Shown one piece after another: positions 28,009-38,041 of a stretch of 64,000 nucleotides of DNA. Made by a program: the position numbers and the translations under genes. The notes under the pieces were generated by a model. It saw nothing but the letters and a program-made list of their open reading frames with translations, ran no database searches and was not told where the DNA came from. Source of the DNA: Metabacillus malikii (GTDB lineage: Bacteria; Bacillota; Bacilli; Bacillales; Bacillaceae); assembly GCF_030813355.1 (NCBI RefSeq), contig NZ_JAUSUD010000021.1, forward strand, positions 1 to 64,000, read 5' to 3'. The stretch's first letter is position 1, and each line of letters begins with the position of its first letter.

Positions 28009-28437
28009 ATGACAACAAAGAATTATCATGAATTAATCAAGGATAGAATTTACATCGGTGGTGCAGACGATGTAAATGATTTATTAGGGAATGAGAAAAT
28101 AGATGTTGTATTTGATTTAAGAGCTGAGGCTCCGATAGAAGATGTAGTTTATAACCGTATTCATAGCCCTATTGTTGATGATGCAGCAGACCAAGAAGAA
28201 TCTATTAAGAAATCTATTGATCATGTAATAAAAGCATATAACGAGGGTAAGAATATTTACTTCCATTGCCAAGGAGGAAGTAATCGCACTGGTACTGTTG
28301 CAATCGGAACATTATTAGCCTTAGAAAAAGCAAGTACAATTGCTGAAGCAGAAGAAATTGCTAAGGCAGCAAGACCAAAAATTAATGTGAAGCCAGAAAT
28401 GAAAGAGGCTTTAAAAAGAATTTATCCAAATGGATAG
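28009..28437 (+). CDS. Dual-specificity phosphatase-like protein in the ars operon
   Basis: A 142-residue protein of the cysteine phosphatase superfamily. The catalytic loop HCQGGSNRTG has Cys87 and Arg93 (C-x5-R), and the general-acid region DDAADQEES lies near residues 57-66. Such genes occur in some Bacillus ars operons, where the role is unclear; arsenate handling or control is possible since arsenate resembles phosphate. It starts 29 bases after arsA with a GGAGG site, and the next gene begins 13 bases after its stop. Confidence 0.85.
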   Translation: MTTKNYHELIKDRIYIGGADDVNDLLGNEKIDVVFDLRAEAPIEDVVYNRIHSPIVDDAADQEESIKKSIDHVIKAYNEGKNIYFHCQGGSNRTGTVAIGTLLALEKASTIAEAEEIAKAARPKINVKPEMKEALKRIYPNG

Positions 28438-28450
28438 GGGAGAAACCTTA

Positions 28451-28726
28451 ATGAAAATTACAGATGCTGCGAAACACTTATTAGAAAATGTATTAACGGA
28501 AAATGGTGCAGAAGGTATACGCCTTTATTCAGTTGCTGGATGCTGCGGACCACAATTTGCGTTATCTTTAGATGCACCACTTGAAACTGATATAATTGAA
28601 ACTATTAATGGTATTAAAGTAGCAATTGATTCACAGGTTGCTACAACTGAGGAGCTAACTTTAGACAAAGAAGAAAATCAGAACGGTGAAGGTTTAGTAT
28701 TATTAGGTGCAAGTGGTTGTTGTTAG
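28451..28726 (+). CDS. HesB/IscA-like small protein with CC motifs
   Basis: A 91-residue A-type iron-sulfur-carrier-like protein. It begins MKITDAAKHLLENVL, has VAGCCGPQFAL with Cys31 and Cys32, and ends GASGCC (Cys90, Cys91). IscA proteins have C and CxC; here both are CC pairs. From memory, some members of this HesB-like group use selenocysteine. The ATG at 28451 lies ten bases after AGGGGAG; an earlier in-frame ATG at 28430 overlaps the previous gene. It ends the ars operon. An arsenite or Fe-S role is inferred. Confidence 0.8.
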   Translation: MKITDAAKHLLENVLTENGAEGIRLYSVAGCCGPQFALSLDAPLETDIIETINGIKVAIDSQVATTEELTLDKEENQNGEGLVLLGASGCC

Positions 28727-28735
28727 GAAAAGGTA

Positions 28736-28779
28736 AAAAGGAGTAGTTAGCTCATTCATGAGTTGATTACTCCTTTTTA
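28736..28779 (+). terminator. Terminator of the ars operon
   Basis: AAAAAGGAGTAGTTAGCTCA and its complement TGAGTTGATTACTCCTTTTT form a long stem with minor mismatches around a short loop, followed by more T. Confidence 0.88.
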
Positions 28780-28916
28780 TTTTAGATTTTGCTAAGTATC
28801 CTTAGAGACACTTGCTGAGGAGATTCGGAATCAATTTGACACCGGTCCAATATAGTGAGGAAGCTCAATAAGGTAAGGTTTGTAGCTGTGCAACTGCATA
28901 AATAACGAAAAATATA

Positions 28917-28955
28917 ACAGAGGTTATCCGGATATTTTGTGATAACCTTTTATTT
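28917..28955 (+). terminator. Second hairpin in the ars-cad gap
   Basis: AGAGGTTATC and GATAACCTTTT pair around CGGATATTTTGT with a T-rich end. The rest of 28780-29007 holds no recognisable gene. Confidence 0.55.
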
Positions 28956-29007
28956 TGTATTAAAAAAATTGTTATTAGAATCGGATACCATAATTCAATT
29001 TTACATT

Positions 29008-29076
29008 CATTCAAATAACCACTTGAATGTTAGCAAGTAAAAGGAGTATACTATATTCAAATAAACACTTGAATGA
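29008..29076 (+). promoter_or_regulatory. cadCA copy 1 promoter with two CadC operators
   Basis: TTGAAT at 29023-29028 and TATACT at 29047-29052, 18 bases apart. Two imperfect palindromes, ATTCAAATAACCACTTGAAT and ATTCAAATAAACACTTGAAT, overlap the -35 box and the start region. They match the CadC operator type. The same arrangement precedes copy 2 at 43652. Confidence 0.8.
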
Positions 29077-29091
29077 GAATGGAGTGAAAAA

Positions 29092-29460
29092 ATGAATAAA
29101 AAAGATACCTGTGAGATTTATTGTTATGATGAAGAAAAGGTAAATCGAATACAAGGGGATTTACAATCAATTGACATTGTTAGTGTATCCCAAATGCTAA
29201 AAGCTATTGCAGATGAAAATAGAGCAAAAATTACCTACGCTTTGTGCCAAGATGAAGAACTATGTGTGTGCGATATAGCAAATATTGTAGGTGTTACTGT
29301 AGCGAATGCTTCTCATCATTTACGTACCCTCCACAAGCAAGGGATTGTTAAGTTCAGAAAAGAGGGAAAACTAGCATTTTATTCATTAGATGATGACCAC
29401 ATCAAACAGATAATGATGATTGCGTTAGCACATAAAAACGAGGTGAAAACCAATGTCTGA
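29092..29460 (+). CDS. cadC: Cadmium-sensing repressor CadC, copy 1
   Basis: A 122-residue ArsR/SmtB-family repressor. Cys7, Cys11, Cys58 and Cys60 (the last two in ELCVCD) are at the same positions as the Cd/Pb/Zn site of plasmid pI258 CadC. The helix-turn-helix is [19 protein letters not shown]. It overlaps cadA by 8 bases. Residue 90 region reads VKFRKEG; the second copy has VKSRKEG. The ATG follows GGAG. Confidence 0.96.
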   Translation: MNKKDTCEIYCYDEEKVNRIQGDLQSIDIVSVSQMLKAIADENRAKITYALCQDEELCVCDIANIVGVTVANASHHLRTLHKQGIVKFRKEGKLAFYSLDDDHIKQIMMIALAHKNEVKTNV

Positions 29461-31582
29461 TCAAACAGCAAAACTAAATGAACAAGAATTGAAAGCCTAT
29501 CGTGTTCAAGGATTTACTTGTGCCAACTGTGCTGCCATTTTTGAAGATAATGTAAAAGATCTTCCTGGTGTTCAGAATGCGAAAGTAAACTTTGGAGCAT
29601 CTAAAGTTTATGTTCAAGGGAATACAACGATTGAGGAATTGGAAAAAGCAGGGGCGTTTGAGAATTTAAAGATTCGGGATGAAAAAGAACAAAAAGTAGA
29701 GCGTGAACCATTCTGGAAACAGAAAGAAAACATTAAGGTATATATATCTGCCATTTTGCTTGTAGTCAGTTGGTTCTTAGGTGAGCAATATGGTGAGGAG
29801 CATATACTACCTTCGATTGGTTATGCAGCGTCTATTTTAATTGGGGGGTATTCGCTATTCATTAAAGGACTTAAAAATCTAAGCAGATTACTCTTTGATA
29901 TGAATACGCTAATGACCATTGCGATTATAGGAGCTGCCCTTATTGGTGAGTGGGGTGAAGGAGCAACCGTTGTCATCTTATTTGCGATCAGTGAAGCGTT
30001 AGAGCGTTATTCAATGGATAAAGCTCGTCAATCAATTGAATCATTAATGGATATTGCTCCAAAAGAAGCATTGATTCGCCGTGGAAATGAAGAAATGATG
30101 ATTCATGTTGATGAAATTCAAGTTGGAGACATCATGATTGTAAAGCCTGGCCAAAAATTAGCAATGGATGGAATCGTTATAAAAGGAACGTCCACGTTAA
30201 ATCAGGCTGCTATTACTGGTGAAAGTGTTCCGGTAACGAAAACGATAGATGAAGAAGTTTTTGCGGGAACCTTAAATGAAGAAGGGTTACTTGAAGTTAA
30301 AGTGACAAAACGAGTAGAAGATACCACTCTTTCAAAAATCATTCACTTGGTAGAAGAAGCTCAAGCAGAACGGGCACCTTCTCAAGCGTTCGTCGATAAA
30401 TTTGCGAAATACTATACACCAGTTATTGTGATCTTGGCTCTTTTAATTGCGGTTATTCCACCGTTATTTGGGGGAGATTGGAGCGAATGGGTTTATCAAG
30501 GTTTAGCTGTATTAGTAGTTGGTTGTCCATGTGCCTTGGTTGTTTCTACTCCAGTTGCGGTTGTAACTGCAATAGGAAATGCAGCAAAAAATGGAGTGTT
30601 AATTAAAGGTGGCATCCATTTAGAAGAAGCAGGGCATTTGAAGGCTATTGCTTTTGATAAAACAGGTACATTAACTAAAGGGATTCCTGCTGTAACAGAC
30701 ATTATGATATATGGTGGAAATGAAAATGAACAGTTAACCATTACAGCAGCGATTGAAAAAGGATCCCAACATCCATTAGCTTCAGCTATTATGCGGAAAG
30801 CAGAAGAAAAGGGATTAGACTTTAATGATGTAATAGTTGAAGACTTCCAATCTATTACAGGTAAAGGTGTAAAAGCCAAGGTAAATAACGAAATGTATTA
30901 TGTTGGAAGTCCAGCACTTTTTGAAGAATTACACGGAAGCATTGAAAGTGATAGAAAACAAAAGATTACTGAAATGCAAACCCAAGGAAAAACCGTGATG
31001 GTACTAGGAACGGAGAAAGCGATTCTTTCGTTAATCGCCGTAGCCGATGAAATTAGGGAAACATCAAAAGAAGTCATTGGTAAATTGAATAATATTGGAA
31101 TTGAAACGGTAATGTTGACAGGGGATAACAAAAGAACTGCATCAGCAATTGGGAAACAAGTTGGAGTTACTGATATAAAAGCTGATTTGCTACCAGAGGA
31201 TAAGTTGAATTTTATTAAAGAACTTCGAGGAAAACATCAAAGTGTAGCAATGGTTGGGGATGGTGTGAATGATGCACCAGCACTTGCAGCTTCCACTGTT
31301 GGTGTAGCGATGGGTGGTGCTGGAACAGATACAGCATTAGAAACGGCTGATATTGCCTTAATGTCTGATGATTTAAGCAAATTGCCATATACAATAAAGT
31401 TAAGTCGTAAGGCTTTAGTAATCATCAAGCAAAATATTACCTTCTCTTTAGCGATTAAATTAGTGGCATTATTGTTAGTTATGCCTGGTTGGTTAACGCT
31501 ATGGATAGCGATATTTGCAGATATGGGTGCAACATTACTTGTGACATTAAACAGTTTGCGATTGCTAAAAGTTAAAGAATAG
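29453..31582 (+). CDS. cadA: Cadmium/zinc-exporting P-type ATPase CadA, copy 1
   Basis: P1B-2 ATPase that exports Cd(II), Zn(II) and Pb(II). It has 709 residues. The N-terminal metal-binding domain has GFTCANCA (Cys23, Cys26). The transmembrane CPC ([10 protein letters not shown]) lies near residue 356, DKTGT near 402, TGDN and GDGVNDAP further on. Comparison by eye with copy 2 at 44080 shows about 30 substitutions, so about 96% identity. It is translationally coupled to cadC. Confidence 0.97.
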   Translation: MSDQTAKLNEQELKAYRVQGFTCANCAAIFEDNVKDLPGVQNAKVNFGASKVYVQGNTTIEELEKAGAFENLKIRDEKEQKVEREPFWKQKENIKVYISAILLVVSWFLGEQYGEEHILPSIGYAASILIGGYSLFIKGLKNLSRLLFDMNTLMTIAIIGAALIGEWGEGATVVILFAISEALERYSMDKARQSIESLMDIAPKEALIRRGNEEMMIHVDEIQVGDIMIVKPGQKLAMDGIVIKGTSTLNQAAITGESVPVTKTIDEEVFAGTLNEEGLLEVKVTKRVEDTTLSKIIHLVEEAQAERAPSQAFVDKFAKYYTPVIVILALLIAVIPPLFGGDWSEWVYQGLAVLVVGCPCALVVSTPVAVVTAIGNAAKNGVLIKGGIHLEEAGHLKAIAFDKTGTLTKGIPAVTDIMIYGGNENEQLTITAAIEKGSQHPLASAIMRKAEEKGLDFNDVIVEDFQSITGKGVKAKVNNEMYYVGSPALFEELHGSIESDRKQKITEMQTQGKTVMVLGTEKAILSLIAVADEIRETSKEVIGKLNNIGIETVMLTGDNKRTASAIGKQVGVTDIKADLLPEDKLNFIKELRGKHQSVAMVGDGVNDAPALAASTVGVAMGGAGTDTALETADIALMSDDLSKLPYTIKLSRKALVIIKQNITFSLAIKLVALLLVMPGWLTLWIAIFADMGATLLVTLNSLRLLKVKE

Positions 31583-31651
31583 AATCATATGTAAAAGGGA
31601 TAGCAAGACGTTAACGGGCAGAATACTTGAAGAAAAGAATTTTAATATTAT

Positions 31652-31685
31652 ACTTGACCGTGTACCTTAGTACACGGTTTATTAT
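31652..31685 (+). promoter_or_regulatory. MerR-type promoter and operator of merRA
   Basis: TTGACC at 31654-31659 and TATTAT at 31680-31685, 20 bases apart, an overlong spacer typical of MerR promoters. CCGTGTA-CCTTAG-TACACGG (31658-31677) is a perfect inverted repeat within the spacer. Confidence 0.9.
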
Positions 31686-31704
31686 GTTTATAGGGGTGAA
31701 TAAT

Positions 31705-32103
31705 TTGAGTTACCGAATTAGTGTGTTTGCCGAAAAATCCGGTGTAAATAAAGAGACAATTAGGTATTACGAAAAAAAATCATTATTAAAAGATCCTTCC
31801 CGAACGAATGAAGGTTATCGGATATATTCAGATGATGATGTTAAGCGTGTAAAATTTATTAAAAGACTGCAAAATCTTGGCTTTTCATTGAGTGAAATAT
31901 ATATATTACTTGGAGTTGTCGATAATGATGAAGTTCGCTGCAAAAATATATTTGAATTTGTATCAAAAAAAGAATTAGAAATTCAAGAACAAATTGCAGA
32001 TTTAAAGCGTATTGAGTCAATGTTAAAGGACTTAAAAAGTCGATGTCCAGATCAAAAGGCAATACATCAATGTCCTATTGTTGAATCTTTGATTTTTGAT
32101 TGA
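31705..32103 (+). CDS. merR: Mercury-responsive regulator MerR
   Basis: A 132-residue MerR protein. The helix-turn-helix is SGVNKETIRYYEKKSLL. Cys79, Cys114 and Cys123 have exactly the 35- and 9-residue spacings of the Hg(II) ligands of Tn501 MerR. Translation is likely from TTG at 31705 after AGGGGTG; an upstream in-frame ATG would place the start in front of the operator. merA follows 25 bases later. Confidence 0.94.
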   Translation: MSYRISVFAEKSGVNKETIRYYEKKSLLKDPSRTNEGYRIYSDDDVKRVKFIKRLQNLGFSLSEIYILLGVVDNDEVRCKNIFEFVSKKELEIQEQIADLKRIESMLKDLKSRCPDQKAIHQCPIVESLIFD

Positions 32104-32128
32104 TTTTTAAATAGAGGAGGAAGAAAAG

Positions 32129-33775
32129 GTGAAAAAATATCGGATTAAAATCAACGGAATGACCTGTACAGGCTGTGAACAACATATTTATGCTGCTTTA
32201 ACCAACATAGGTGCTTTAAATATCGAAACCAGTTTTAGACGTGGTGAATCGGTATTTGAAATACCAGATGATGTTAATGCTGAAAATGTAAGACAAGCAA
32301 TTAAACAAGCAAAATATCAACCAGAAGACATAGAAGATATTTCAACACAGAAGCTAAAAGATATAGAGTTAGATATTAAAAGTGATTACGATTTACTTAT
32401 CATTGGTTCAGGCGGGGCAGCTTTTTCTGCTGCCATTAAATCAATTGAATATGGGGCAAAAGTGGGGATGATTGAACGTGGAACTGTTGGTGGAACTTGC
32501 GTGAATGTTGGTTGTGTTCCATCAAAAACACTTCTTAGAGCAGGAGAAATCAATCATATAGCAAAAGCAAATCCATTTATAGGGTTACAAACATCTGTTG
32601 GAGAAGTCGATTTAGCCTCTTTGGTGAAGCAAAAGGATGAATTAGTTAGCGAACTTCGAAATCAAAAATATATAGACTTAATTGATGAATATGGTATTGA
32701 TTTAATAAAGGGTGAAGCAAAATTTATTGATGAAAATACAGTTGAAGTAAATGGGGAGAAACATTCTGCTAAACGCTTTTTAATTGCAACAGGTGCTTCA
32801 CCATCAATACCAACAATTTCAGGACTTGAAGAAGTAGATTATATTACAAGTACAACACTACTTGAATTAAAAAAGATGCCTAAGCGATTAACAGTAATGG
32901 GTTCAGGCTATATCGGGTTGGAACTTGGGCAACTGTTTCATAATTTAGGTTCAGAAGTAACTCTTATCCAAAGAAGTGATTGTCTTTTAAAAGAATATGA
33001 TCCAGAGATTTCAGAAGCTGTAGAAAAGGTTTTGACAGAACAAGGTATAAACCTTTTGAAAGGGGCAACTTATGAGCGTGTAGAGCAAGTTGGAGCGGTA
33101 AAAAAGGTTTATGTAACGGTAGATGGCAAGAAAAAAGTTGTGGAATCAGAACAACTACTTGTTGCAACAGGAAGAAAACCAAATACGGATTCTTTAAATT
33201 TAAGTGCAGCAGGGGTTGAAGTCGGAAAACGAAATGAAATACTGATAAATGATTATGCCAGAACAAGTAATCAGAAGATTTATGCAGCAGGAGATGTAAC
33301 ATTAGGGCCGCAATTTGTATATGTAGCAGCCTATGAAGGTGGGGTTGTTGCTGATAATGCGATTGGTGGGTTAAATAAAAAATTAGATTTATCAGTTTTT
33401 CCTGCTGTCACATTTATAAATCCATCCATTGCAACAGTTGGTTTAACAGAGAAAAAGGCAAAAGAACAAGGCTATGAAGTAAAAACATCTGTACTATCTT
33501 TAGATTCCGTTCCAAGAGCATTAGTAAACCGTGAAACGACAGGTGTATTTAAGGTTGTTGCTGATGCTAAAACATTAAAAATTCTTGGAGTTCATATTGT
33601 ATCTGAAAATGCAGGTGATGTGATTTATGCAGCGACATTAGCAGTTAAGTTTGGTTTAACCGTGGAGGATTTAAAAGATAGCCTTGCACCATATTTAACA
33701 ATGGCAGAAGGACTAAGACTAACTGCTTTTACATTTGATAAAGATGTTTCGAAGCTATCTTGTTGTGCAGGGTAA
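32129..33775 (+). CDS. merA: Mercuric reductase MerA
   Basis: Reduces Hg(II) to Hg(0) with NADPH and FAD. It has 548 residues. One N-terminal metal-binding domain ([10 protein letters not shown], Cys13, Cys16) is followed by the FAD-binding [11 protein letters not shown] and the redox-active pair in [13 protein letters not shown]. The C-terminal pair is Cys545-Cys546 in LSCCAG. The start is GTG after GAGGAGG. No merB, merT or merP gene is seen nearby, so this is a minimal merR-merA pair. Confidence 0.96.
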   Translation: MKKYRIKINGMTCTGCEQHIYAALTNIGALNIETSFRRGESVFEIPDDVNAENVRQAIKQAKYQPEDIEDISTQKLKDIELDIKSDYDLLIIGSGGAAFSAAIKSIEYGAKVGMIERGTVGGTCVNVGCVPSKTLLRAGEINHIAKANPFIGLQTSVGEVDLASLVKQKDELVSELRNQKYIDLIDEYGIDLIKGEAKFIDENTVEVNGEKHSAKRFLIATGASPSIPTISGLEEVDYITSTTLLELKKMPKRLTVMGSGYIGLELGQLFHNLGSEVTLIQRSDCLLKEYDPEISEAVEKVLTEQGINLLKGATYERVEQVGAVKKVYVTVDGKKKVVESEQLLVATGRKPNTDSLNLSAAGVEVGKRNEILINDYARTSNQKIYAAGDVTLGPQFVYVAAYEGGVVADNAIGGLNKKLDLSVFPAVTFINPSIATVGLTEKKAKEQGYEVKTSVLSLDSVPRALVNRETTGVFKVVADAKTLKILGVHIVSENAGDVIYAATLAVKFGLTVEDLKDSLAPYLTMAEGLRLTAFTFDKDVSKLSCCAG

Positions 33776-33807
33776 ATGTGAATAAATTAATATCATCGGA
33801 GGTATGT

Positions 33808-34137
33808 ATGGATTATTGTGAAAATATGAGACAAATGATTGGGAATTCTTCACTAATTATTGTTCGCCCAAGTGTAGCTATTGTTAATAAGATAAAAGAG
33901 TTAAAATTATTTGGTGTCTATTCAGGAAAGGAATTAATAAATCGTGTCGAGGAAAGTGGAGATGAGTATCAAACGGTTGCAATTGGTTATTTATGTACCA
34001 AGTACGAAGGAGAAATAACACCTGAAAGCAACCAAGGAATAGAGGCACAATTTTTTGGATTAGATCATTTACCTGACGAGATTGACCCTTTTACTAAAGA
34101 CAAGTTAGTTGGGGTAAAAGGTCAACTTGAAAAATAA
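33808..34137 (+). pseudogene. NUDIX hydrolase remnant without its NUDIX box
   Basis: A 109-residue frame starting MDYCENMRQMIGNSSLIIVR after GGAGG. It matches the two ends of a common Bacillus NUDIX hydrolase as recalled: the N-terminal RPSVAIVNK and the later KLFGVYSGKELIN, TVAIGYLC and LDHLPDEIDPFTKDKL. These are fused directly: about 40 residues containing the catalytic GX5EX7REUXEEXGU box are missing between VNK and IKE. The frame stays open. It starts 32 bases after merA and may be cotranscribed. It is very unlikely to be a working hydrolase. Confidence 0.7.
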
Positions 34138-34158
34138 AACTCACTTATTAGGCCAAGG

Positions 34159-34197
34159 GGCGAATGCTTTACTTTATAATAGCATTGCCTTTTTTTG
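34159..34197 (+). terminator. Terminator after the merA cluster
   Basis: GGCGAATGCT and AGCATTGCC pair around TTACTTTATAAT, followed by eight T. Confidence 0.85.
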
Positions 34198-34305
34198 TTT
34201 ACGTAGAATATTGTGAAGTATCACACCTTAAAGTAATGGGGCGAGATAGCTTATCCTTTTTATATTTATTTCTTCTTGTTTCTTTATTCTTTTTTCTATT
34301 ATATG

Positions 34306-34860
34306 TAGCTGTTACTTTCCTCTTCCCCATGCTAAAAAGTCGGTACCTACTGCTAAATAGTTGGTATCCAAACTGAAAAGGAAGCGGGAAGAGCTGCGGG
34401 CAAACAAATATGTATGTAACATTTACTCAACTGCAAAATCAATCAAAAATCGGGCTGGATCCAATCGTGATTCAGTCCTTTTCTTTTCGTCCATTACTCC
34501 TTCAATCCCTTGTTGAATAAGGGTTTCAATCGTTTCTCCAATACAAAAATCCGTAGGATTTCCAATCTCTATTCAGTGTGTTTCCTAACTGTAACGCCAT
34601 CATAAATTGCTACAATTCCATTCTTTTCTCCTGAATTCTTTCTTCCATTACGGAACATCTTTTTAACATTGTCCGAATATTCTATACAACCCAGAACGGT
34701 AAAAAGGGGCGGAAATCGGGTGTTTTGGGGAAGAACTATAAAGCAGAATGGAAAGAAGAGGAAGGGCGAGAAAAGAGGGATGGGGCTTTGAGCCGCAAGG
34801 GTTTGAGGGGAGTGAGAGGGAGGGAAAGTGAGGGAAGGACTTTTTAGCAGTTGAATAAAA
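34306..34860 (+). repeat. Dispersed intergenic repeat, copy 3 (R3)
   Basis: Bases 34306-34585 are identical to copy 1 (9021-9300). After that the two diverge, then become similar again in the purine-rich second half (GGAAGAACTATAAAGCAGAA to GGACTTTTTAGCAG). A preceding stretch TCTTTATTCTTTTTTCTA is shared with copies 5 and 6 but not copy 1. It closes the metal-resistance region. Confidence 0.85.
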
Positions 34861-35225
34861 AAGCATGAGCAAAAGTGTGAAAGAAAGCGGGGATAATGAT
34901 TCCTTAACCCTTAAATCTACTACCGTTATTATTATTGCGGAATCAGTGTAAAATCGTTACACAAATGAGGAAAAAGCATGGGAAAAGCGGGAATGTTATT
35001 AATATTTAAGGAAATGTGGGAAAGGGTGAGGAAAAGGTGCGAAATCAAGGGTTTGAGGAGGATAGGGTGAGGAGCGAAAGTGGGAACGGTATTATTAATT
35101 GGGGACATAGTAGAGGATAAGGGTTAAGGAATAAGGGAAATAATGAATATGTTTCTTAAAAATGGTGCAAAAATAGGATATATGTTAGTAAATCTAAATT
35201 AACTTTTTAAAGGGGGAATTTATTA
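34861..35225. other. Purine-rich intergenic region
   Basis: About 365 bases rich in A and G on the plus strand, with many GGAAAGG-like pieces. It looks like a worn continuation of the repeat's second half. No gene or RNA is recognised. Confidence 0.4.
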
Positions 35226-35429
35226 ATGGGCTTTCTTCTAATTGTTGATGTTTTTAATAAGCAAGAGGCTTATTATGTGGATGATGCTGATGGGGTATAT
35301 GAAAGAGTTAATTTCCTTTTAAAAAACAACAGAAATAAAGATGACCTAAAAGTATTTAAAATACAAGAAGAGATTCCTGTTGAATACTTTTTGAATGAGG
35401 AATATAGGGATTATTTAAGGCGTATTTAA
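35226..35429 (+). CDS. Small unknown protein (67 residues)
   Basis: MGFLLIVDVFNKQEAYYVDD at the N-terminus, then a charged, mostly helical sequence. No signal peptide or cysteine. AAGGGGG lies 11 bases before the ATG. The composition is like a real small cytosolic protein, but the family is not recognised. It may be a partner of the next small gene. Confidence 0.55.
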   Translation: MGFLLIVDVFNKQEAYYVDDADGVYERVNFLLKNNRNKDDLKVFKIQEEIPVEYFLNEEYRDYLRRI

Positions 35430-35514
35430 CTTATCAAAAACCGAGGAATGAAGAAAGTAAGAAAAGGTAAACCTTGGGGCAAAAAAAGTCACCTGATTGA
35501 CGGTTGTAGGAGAT

Positions 35515-35697
35515 ATGGTGTTAGAACATCAAGAATATCACGATGGACTGAATATGCTTGTCAAAGATGTAAATGCAGAAATAGATGGTAGAGATTTAAT
35601 GGAATATATAGAAGAGGAATTAGAAGTTGAAGGTTTTAAAGACATTAGCTTTAATATTGGAGATGGACACTGGATAACTGTACACAAAAAAAGATAA
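35515..35697 (+). CDS. Small unknown acidic protein
   Basis: About 60 residues, acidic, with a predicted helix (DLMEYIEEELEVEGF) and a C-terminal strand pair (ISFNIGDGHWITVHKK). The start is unsure: ATG 35515 or GTG 35518 after GTAGGAG, or TTG 35497 with no clear site. Family not recognised. A hairpin terminator follows. Confidence 0.45.
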   Translation: MVLEHQEYHDGLNMLVKDVNAEIDGRDLMEYIEEELEVEGFKDISFNIGDGHWITVHKKR

Positions 35698-35721
35698 GGC
35701 AAGAGATTAAGGATTGAGTAG

Positions 35722-35752
35722 CGTACCGATGATAAGCCATTCGGTTCTTTTT
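35722..35752 (+). terminator. Terminator after the small genes
   Basis: ACCGA and TCGGT close a stem with a mismatched interior, followed by CTTTTTT. Stem strength is moderate. The rest of 35753-35997 shows nothing recognisable. Confidence 0.55.
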
Positions 35753-35997
35753 TGTGTGCATTAAAAAGTGTCGAAAAAGAGAGAGGATGGTTTGAGTTAA
35801 ATTGGGGAGATAAGTGTGAATAAGAGGAAAAGCGGGGAAGAACTTAATTTCAAAGAGACATAGTAGGAGATAAGGGTAAAGGGAAAAGGTCGTGATAACG
35901 GTCTCAGCAAACGTGATTATTCAGACATCTTGTTTTCAATAACAAAAAAGACGTAGAAATAAGATAGAGTTACTCCTATTTTTACGCCAATTATTAA

Positions 35998-36501
35998 TTA
36001 TGAAATAAATTCTATCTGAACAAAATCATAGTCACTATCATCATTTTCATAATATTCTTCTGGGACATCTCCTTTTGGAAGATGTGTAATATTTATTGAT
36101 GTATCAATTTCCAAATCATGATAGAGCTGAGTTAATTCTTTATGTAAATTATCAAGTTGTTGACGTTCAGTTTCGCTAAGTCTATTTTTATAGGAATCAG
36201 ATACATCTGCAGTTCCTTTCAACTTAGCCTCATTTTCAGAAATAATAACCTCAGAATAAGGGTCAATATCAATTTCCTTTTCCTTTATAAATGGAAATTG
36301 ATGAAAAATCAAATCCTTTAACATTCGAAGTGGAATATTGAGATAATCACTAAAGATTTCTGAACGTAATGTGTCTTCAAAATCAACACTTTCAAGGTTT
36401 ATATATTCTCCATCCCAAGTTGCTACAATCTCATCATGTTCCTCATACAGTGCGTCTTTTATTTCTTCCAATAATTGCTCATCAATTCTCTCCAGAAACA
36501 T
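35998..36501 (-). CDS. Unknown acidic protein (167 residues)
   Basis: A cytosolic, acidic protein with no signal peptide, starting MFLERIDEQLLEEIKDALYE and ending DSDYDFVQIEFIS. A possible coiled coil lies at about residues 100-130. ATG 36501 is chosen because AGGAG stands seven bases before it; the upstream in-frame ATG at 36531 has no site. Family not recognised. It stands alone beside the ISL3-type transposon. Confidence 0.6.
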   Translation of the reverse strand: MFLERIDEQLLEEIKDALYEEHDEIVATWDGEYINLESVDFEDTLRSEIFSDYLNIPLRMLKDLIFHQFPFIKEKEIDIDPYSEVIISENEAKLKGTADVSDSYKNRLSETERQQLDNLHKELTQLYHDLEIDTSINITHLPKGDVPEEYYENDDSDYDFVQIEFIS

Positions 36502-36665
36502 AAAATAACTCCTATCTATAATTAATTCCATTCTACTAAGACCTGCATTAAGTTAAAATGGTCAATATTTATATTTTTATTTTTAGTCAGATTGAAAATT
36601 ATATACATTCTGGTGGCTCCTTAAAGGGTAATCAGAACCATAGGACAAAAAATAAGTCATTTTTG

Positions 36666-36673
36666 TATTTTTG
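36666..36673. repeat. Left 8-bp target duplication of the ISL3 element
   Basis: TATTTTTG directly before the left terminal inverted repeat. The same eight bases follow the right repeat at 39943-39950. ISL3-family elements make 8-bp duplications. Confidence 0.85.
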
Positions 36674-36703
36674 GGGTAATCGGAAAATAGTGTGGAAAGA
36701 GGG

Positions 36704-38041
36704 TTAAAAAGTACCCTCTTCCATAGCTTTAATTAGTGTGGAAAAATCAGCACCATAAATTTCTTTATACACCCATTCATAACCAGTTTGTGACCAACCT
36801 GGGAATTGACCAGGTAACATTTTTCCAAACGTAACTTCCACTTCTTTGAATTTCTTTTTCTTTTTAACTTTACGATAGCCTTGAGTAAACAAAATCTTTG
36901 CTCTAAGGGCTTCAAAAGAGTAACCACGACCAACATGGTTCATTGTCTTAATTAAACGATTTAGGGACTCCTTATAAGCGTTTGTAATGGGATAATTGAA
37001 ATAGTTAAATATTTCCTCTTCCCAATTATTCATAGCCTTCATCAGATCTTCAAAATAAGTTATTAATTCTTTAGGTATATTTGAAAGCCAATTTTGATAG
37101 AGTTTATAGGCATCGTTGATTGATTCGGCTTCATAGATGTTAAAGAATTGCTCTTTGAGTTCATAAGCCTGTCCAAGCAATGGAAAGTTTTGAGTCCATA
37201 CTTGTAACTTTATCTGGTCATCAAAGTCTGTTAAGTCTTTACTCCTTGTAAGAAGTACATAACGATCTCTCATAAGTTGTCTGCGTTCTTTTACTGACAC
37301 ATTTTGACGGTTAGCTTTTCGGATTTTCTCTAAGGCTTCATTGGCTAATTTAACGACATGGAATTTATCAATTACGATTTTGCATGTGGTATCACTGTGT
37401 TAACCGCACTCTTATAAGGATTCCACATATCCATTGCTACAAGTTCAATTTTATCAATGTTTTGGATCTATGAAAGGTAGCTGATAACAGTTTCTTTATT
37501 TCGTTTTCGTAAGATGTCAATTACTGACTTGTTTTCAACATCTGTGATGACACAACGATAGTTTTTAAGCAAATGGATTTCATCAATACCAAGCCATTTA
37601 GGAGTTCTAAAATCAGTTTGGGTTTAATCTCATCAACGTAGTCATTAAAGATGTTTCGTACAGTTTTCTCATCAACGCCAATCTCTTCTGCAACACTGGT
37701 AAACGTTTTTTCAAGGCTTGCTTCCTGAATCCAATTAATTAGCCTATTAGTAACAGAACGATTGACATCCATATCTGGAAGATTTTCAAAAAATGTTTCA
37801 TTACATTCCCTACATTTGTATCGTTGGCGATTGACATAAATACCGACACGTTTTGCGTGCATTGGTAAGTCATAGAACAATTGTCTTTTCTTTAGTGTTT
37901 ATATAAATTTGCAACAGTACCACATTTTGGACAATGAGAGGGAGACAAAGAATTAGTCTCCACCAGAAATCGGTAATCATCCTCACTCTCTTTCATATCC
38001 AGAATATTAAGTTTCTGGATGTTAAGTATATTGTTTAACAT
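36704..38041 (-). pseudogene. ISL3-family transposase, multiply frameshifted
   Basis: Pieces of one transposase in several frames. An N-terminal piece reads MLNNILNIQKLNILDMKESE then CPKCGTVANLYKH and stops. A second piece has the zinc-binding RQRYKCRECNETFFENLPDM and helix-turn-helix. The largest piece (36704-37300) has the ISL3 C-terminal signature NYFNYPITNAYKESLNRLIK and FEALRAKILF. At least three frame breaks lie near 37310-37400, 37470-37620 and 37890. It cannot make a working enzyme. Confidence 0.9.

Noticed and set aside
30496-30879. Minus-strand frame inside cadA, also present in copy 2 at 45123-45506
   Set aside because: Its conservation follows from that of cadA itself.
34164-34376. 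Frame of 70 codons ending FLFPMLKSRYLLLNSWYPN, with similar frames at 46263-46541 and 49274-49552
   Set aside because: All start in different flanking DNA and share only the dispersed repeat. The sequence agreement is at the DNA level, and copy 1 has no start codon in this frame upstream of the shared part.
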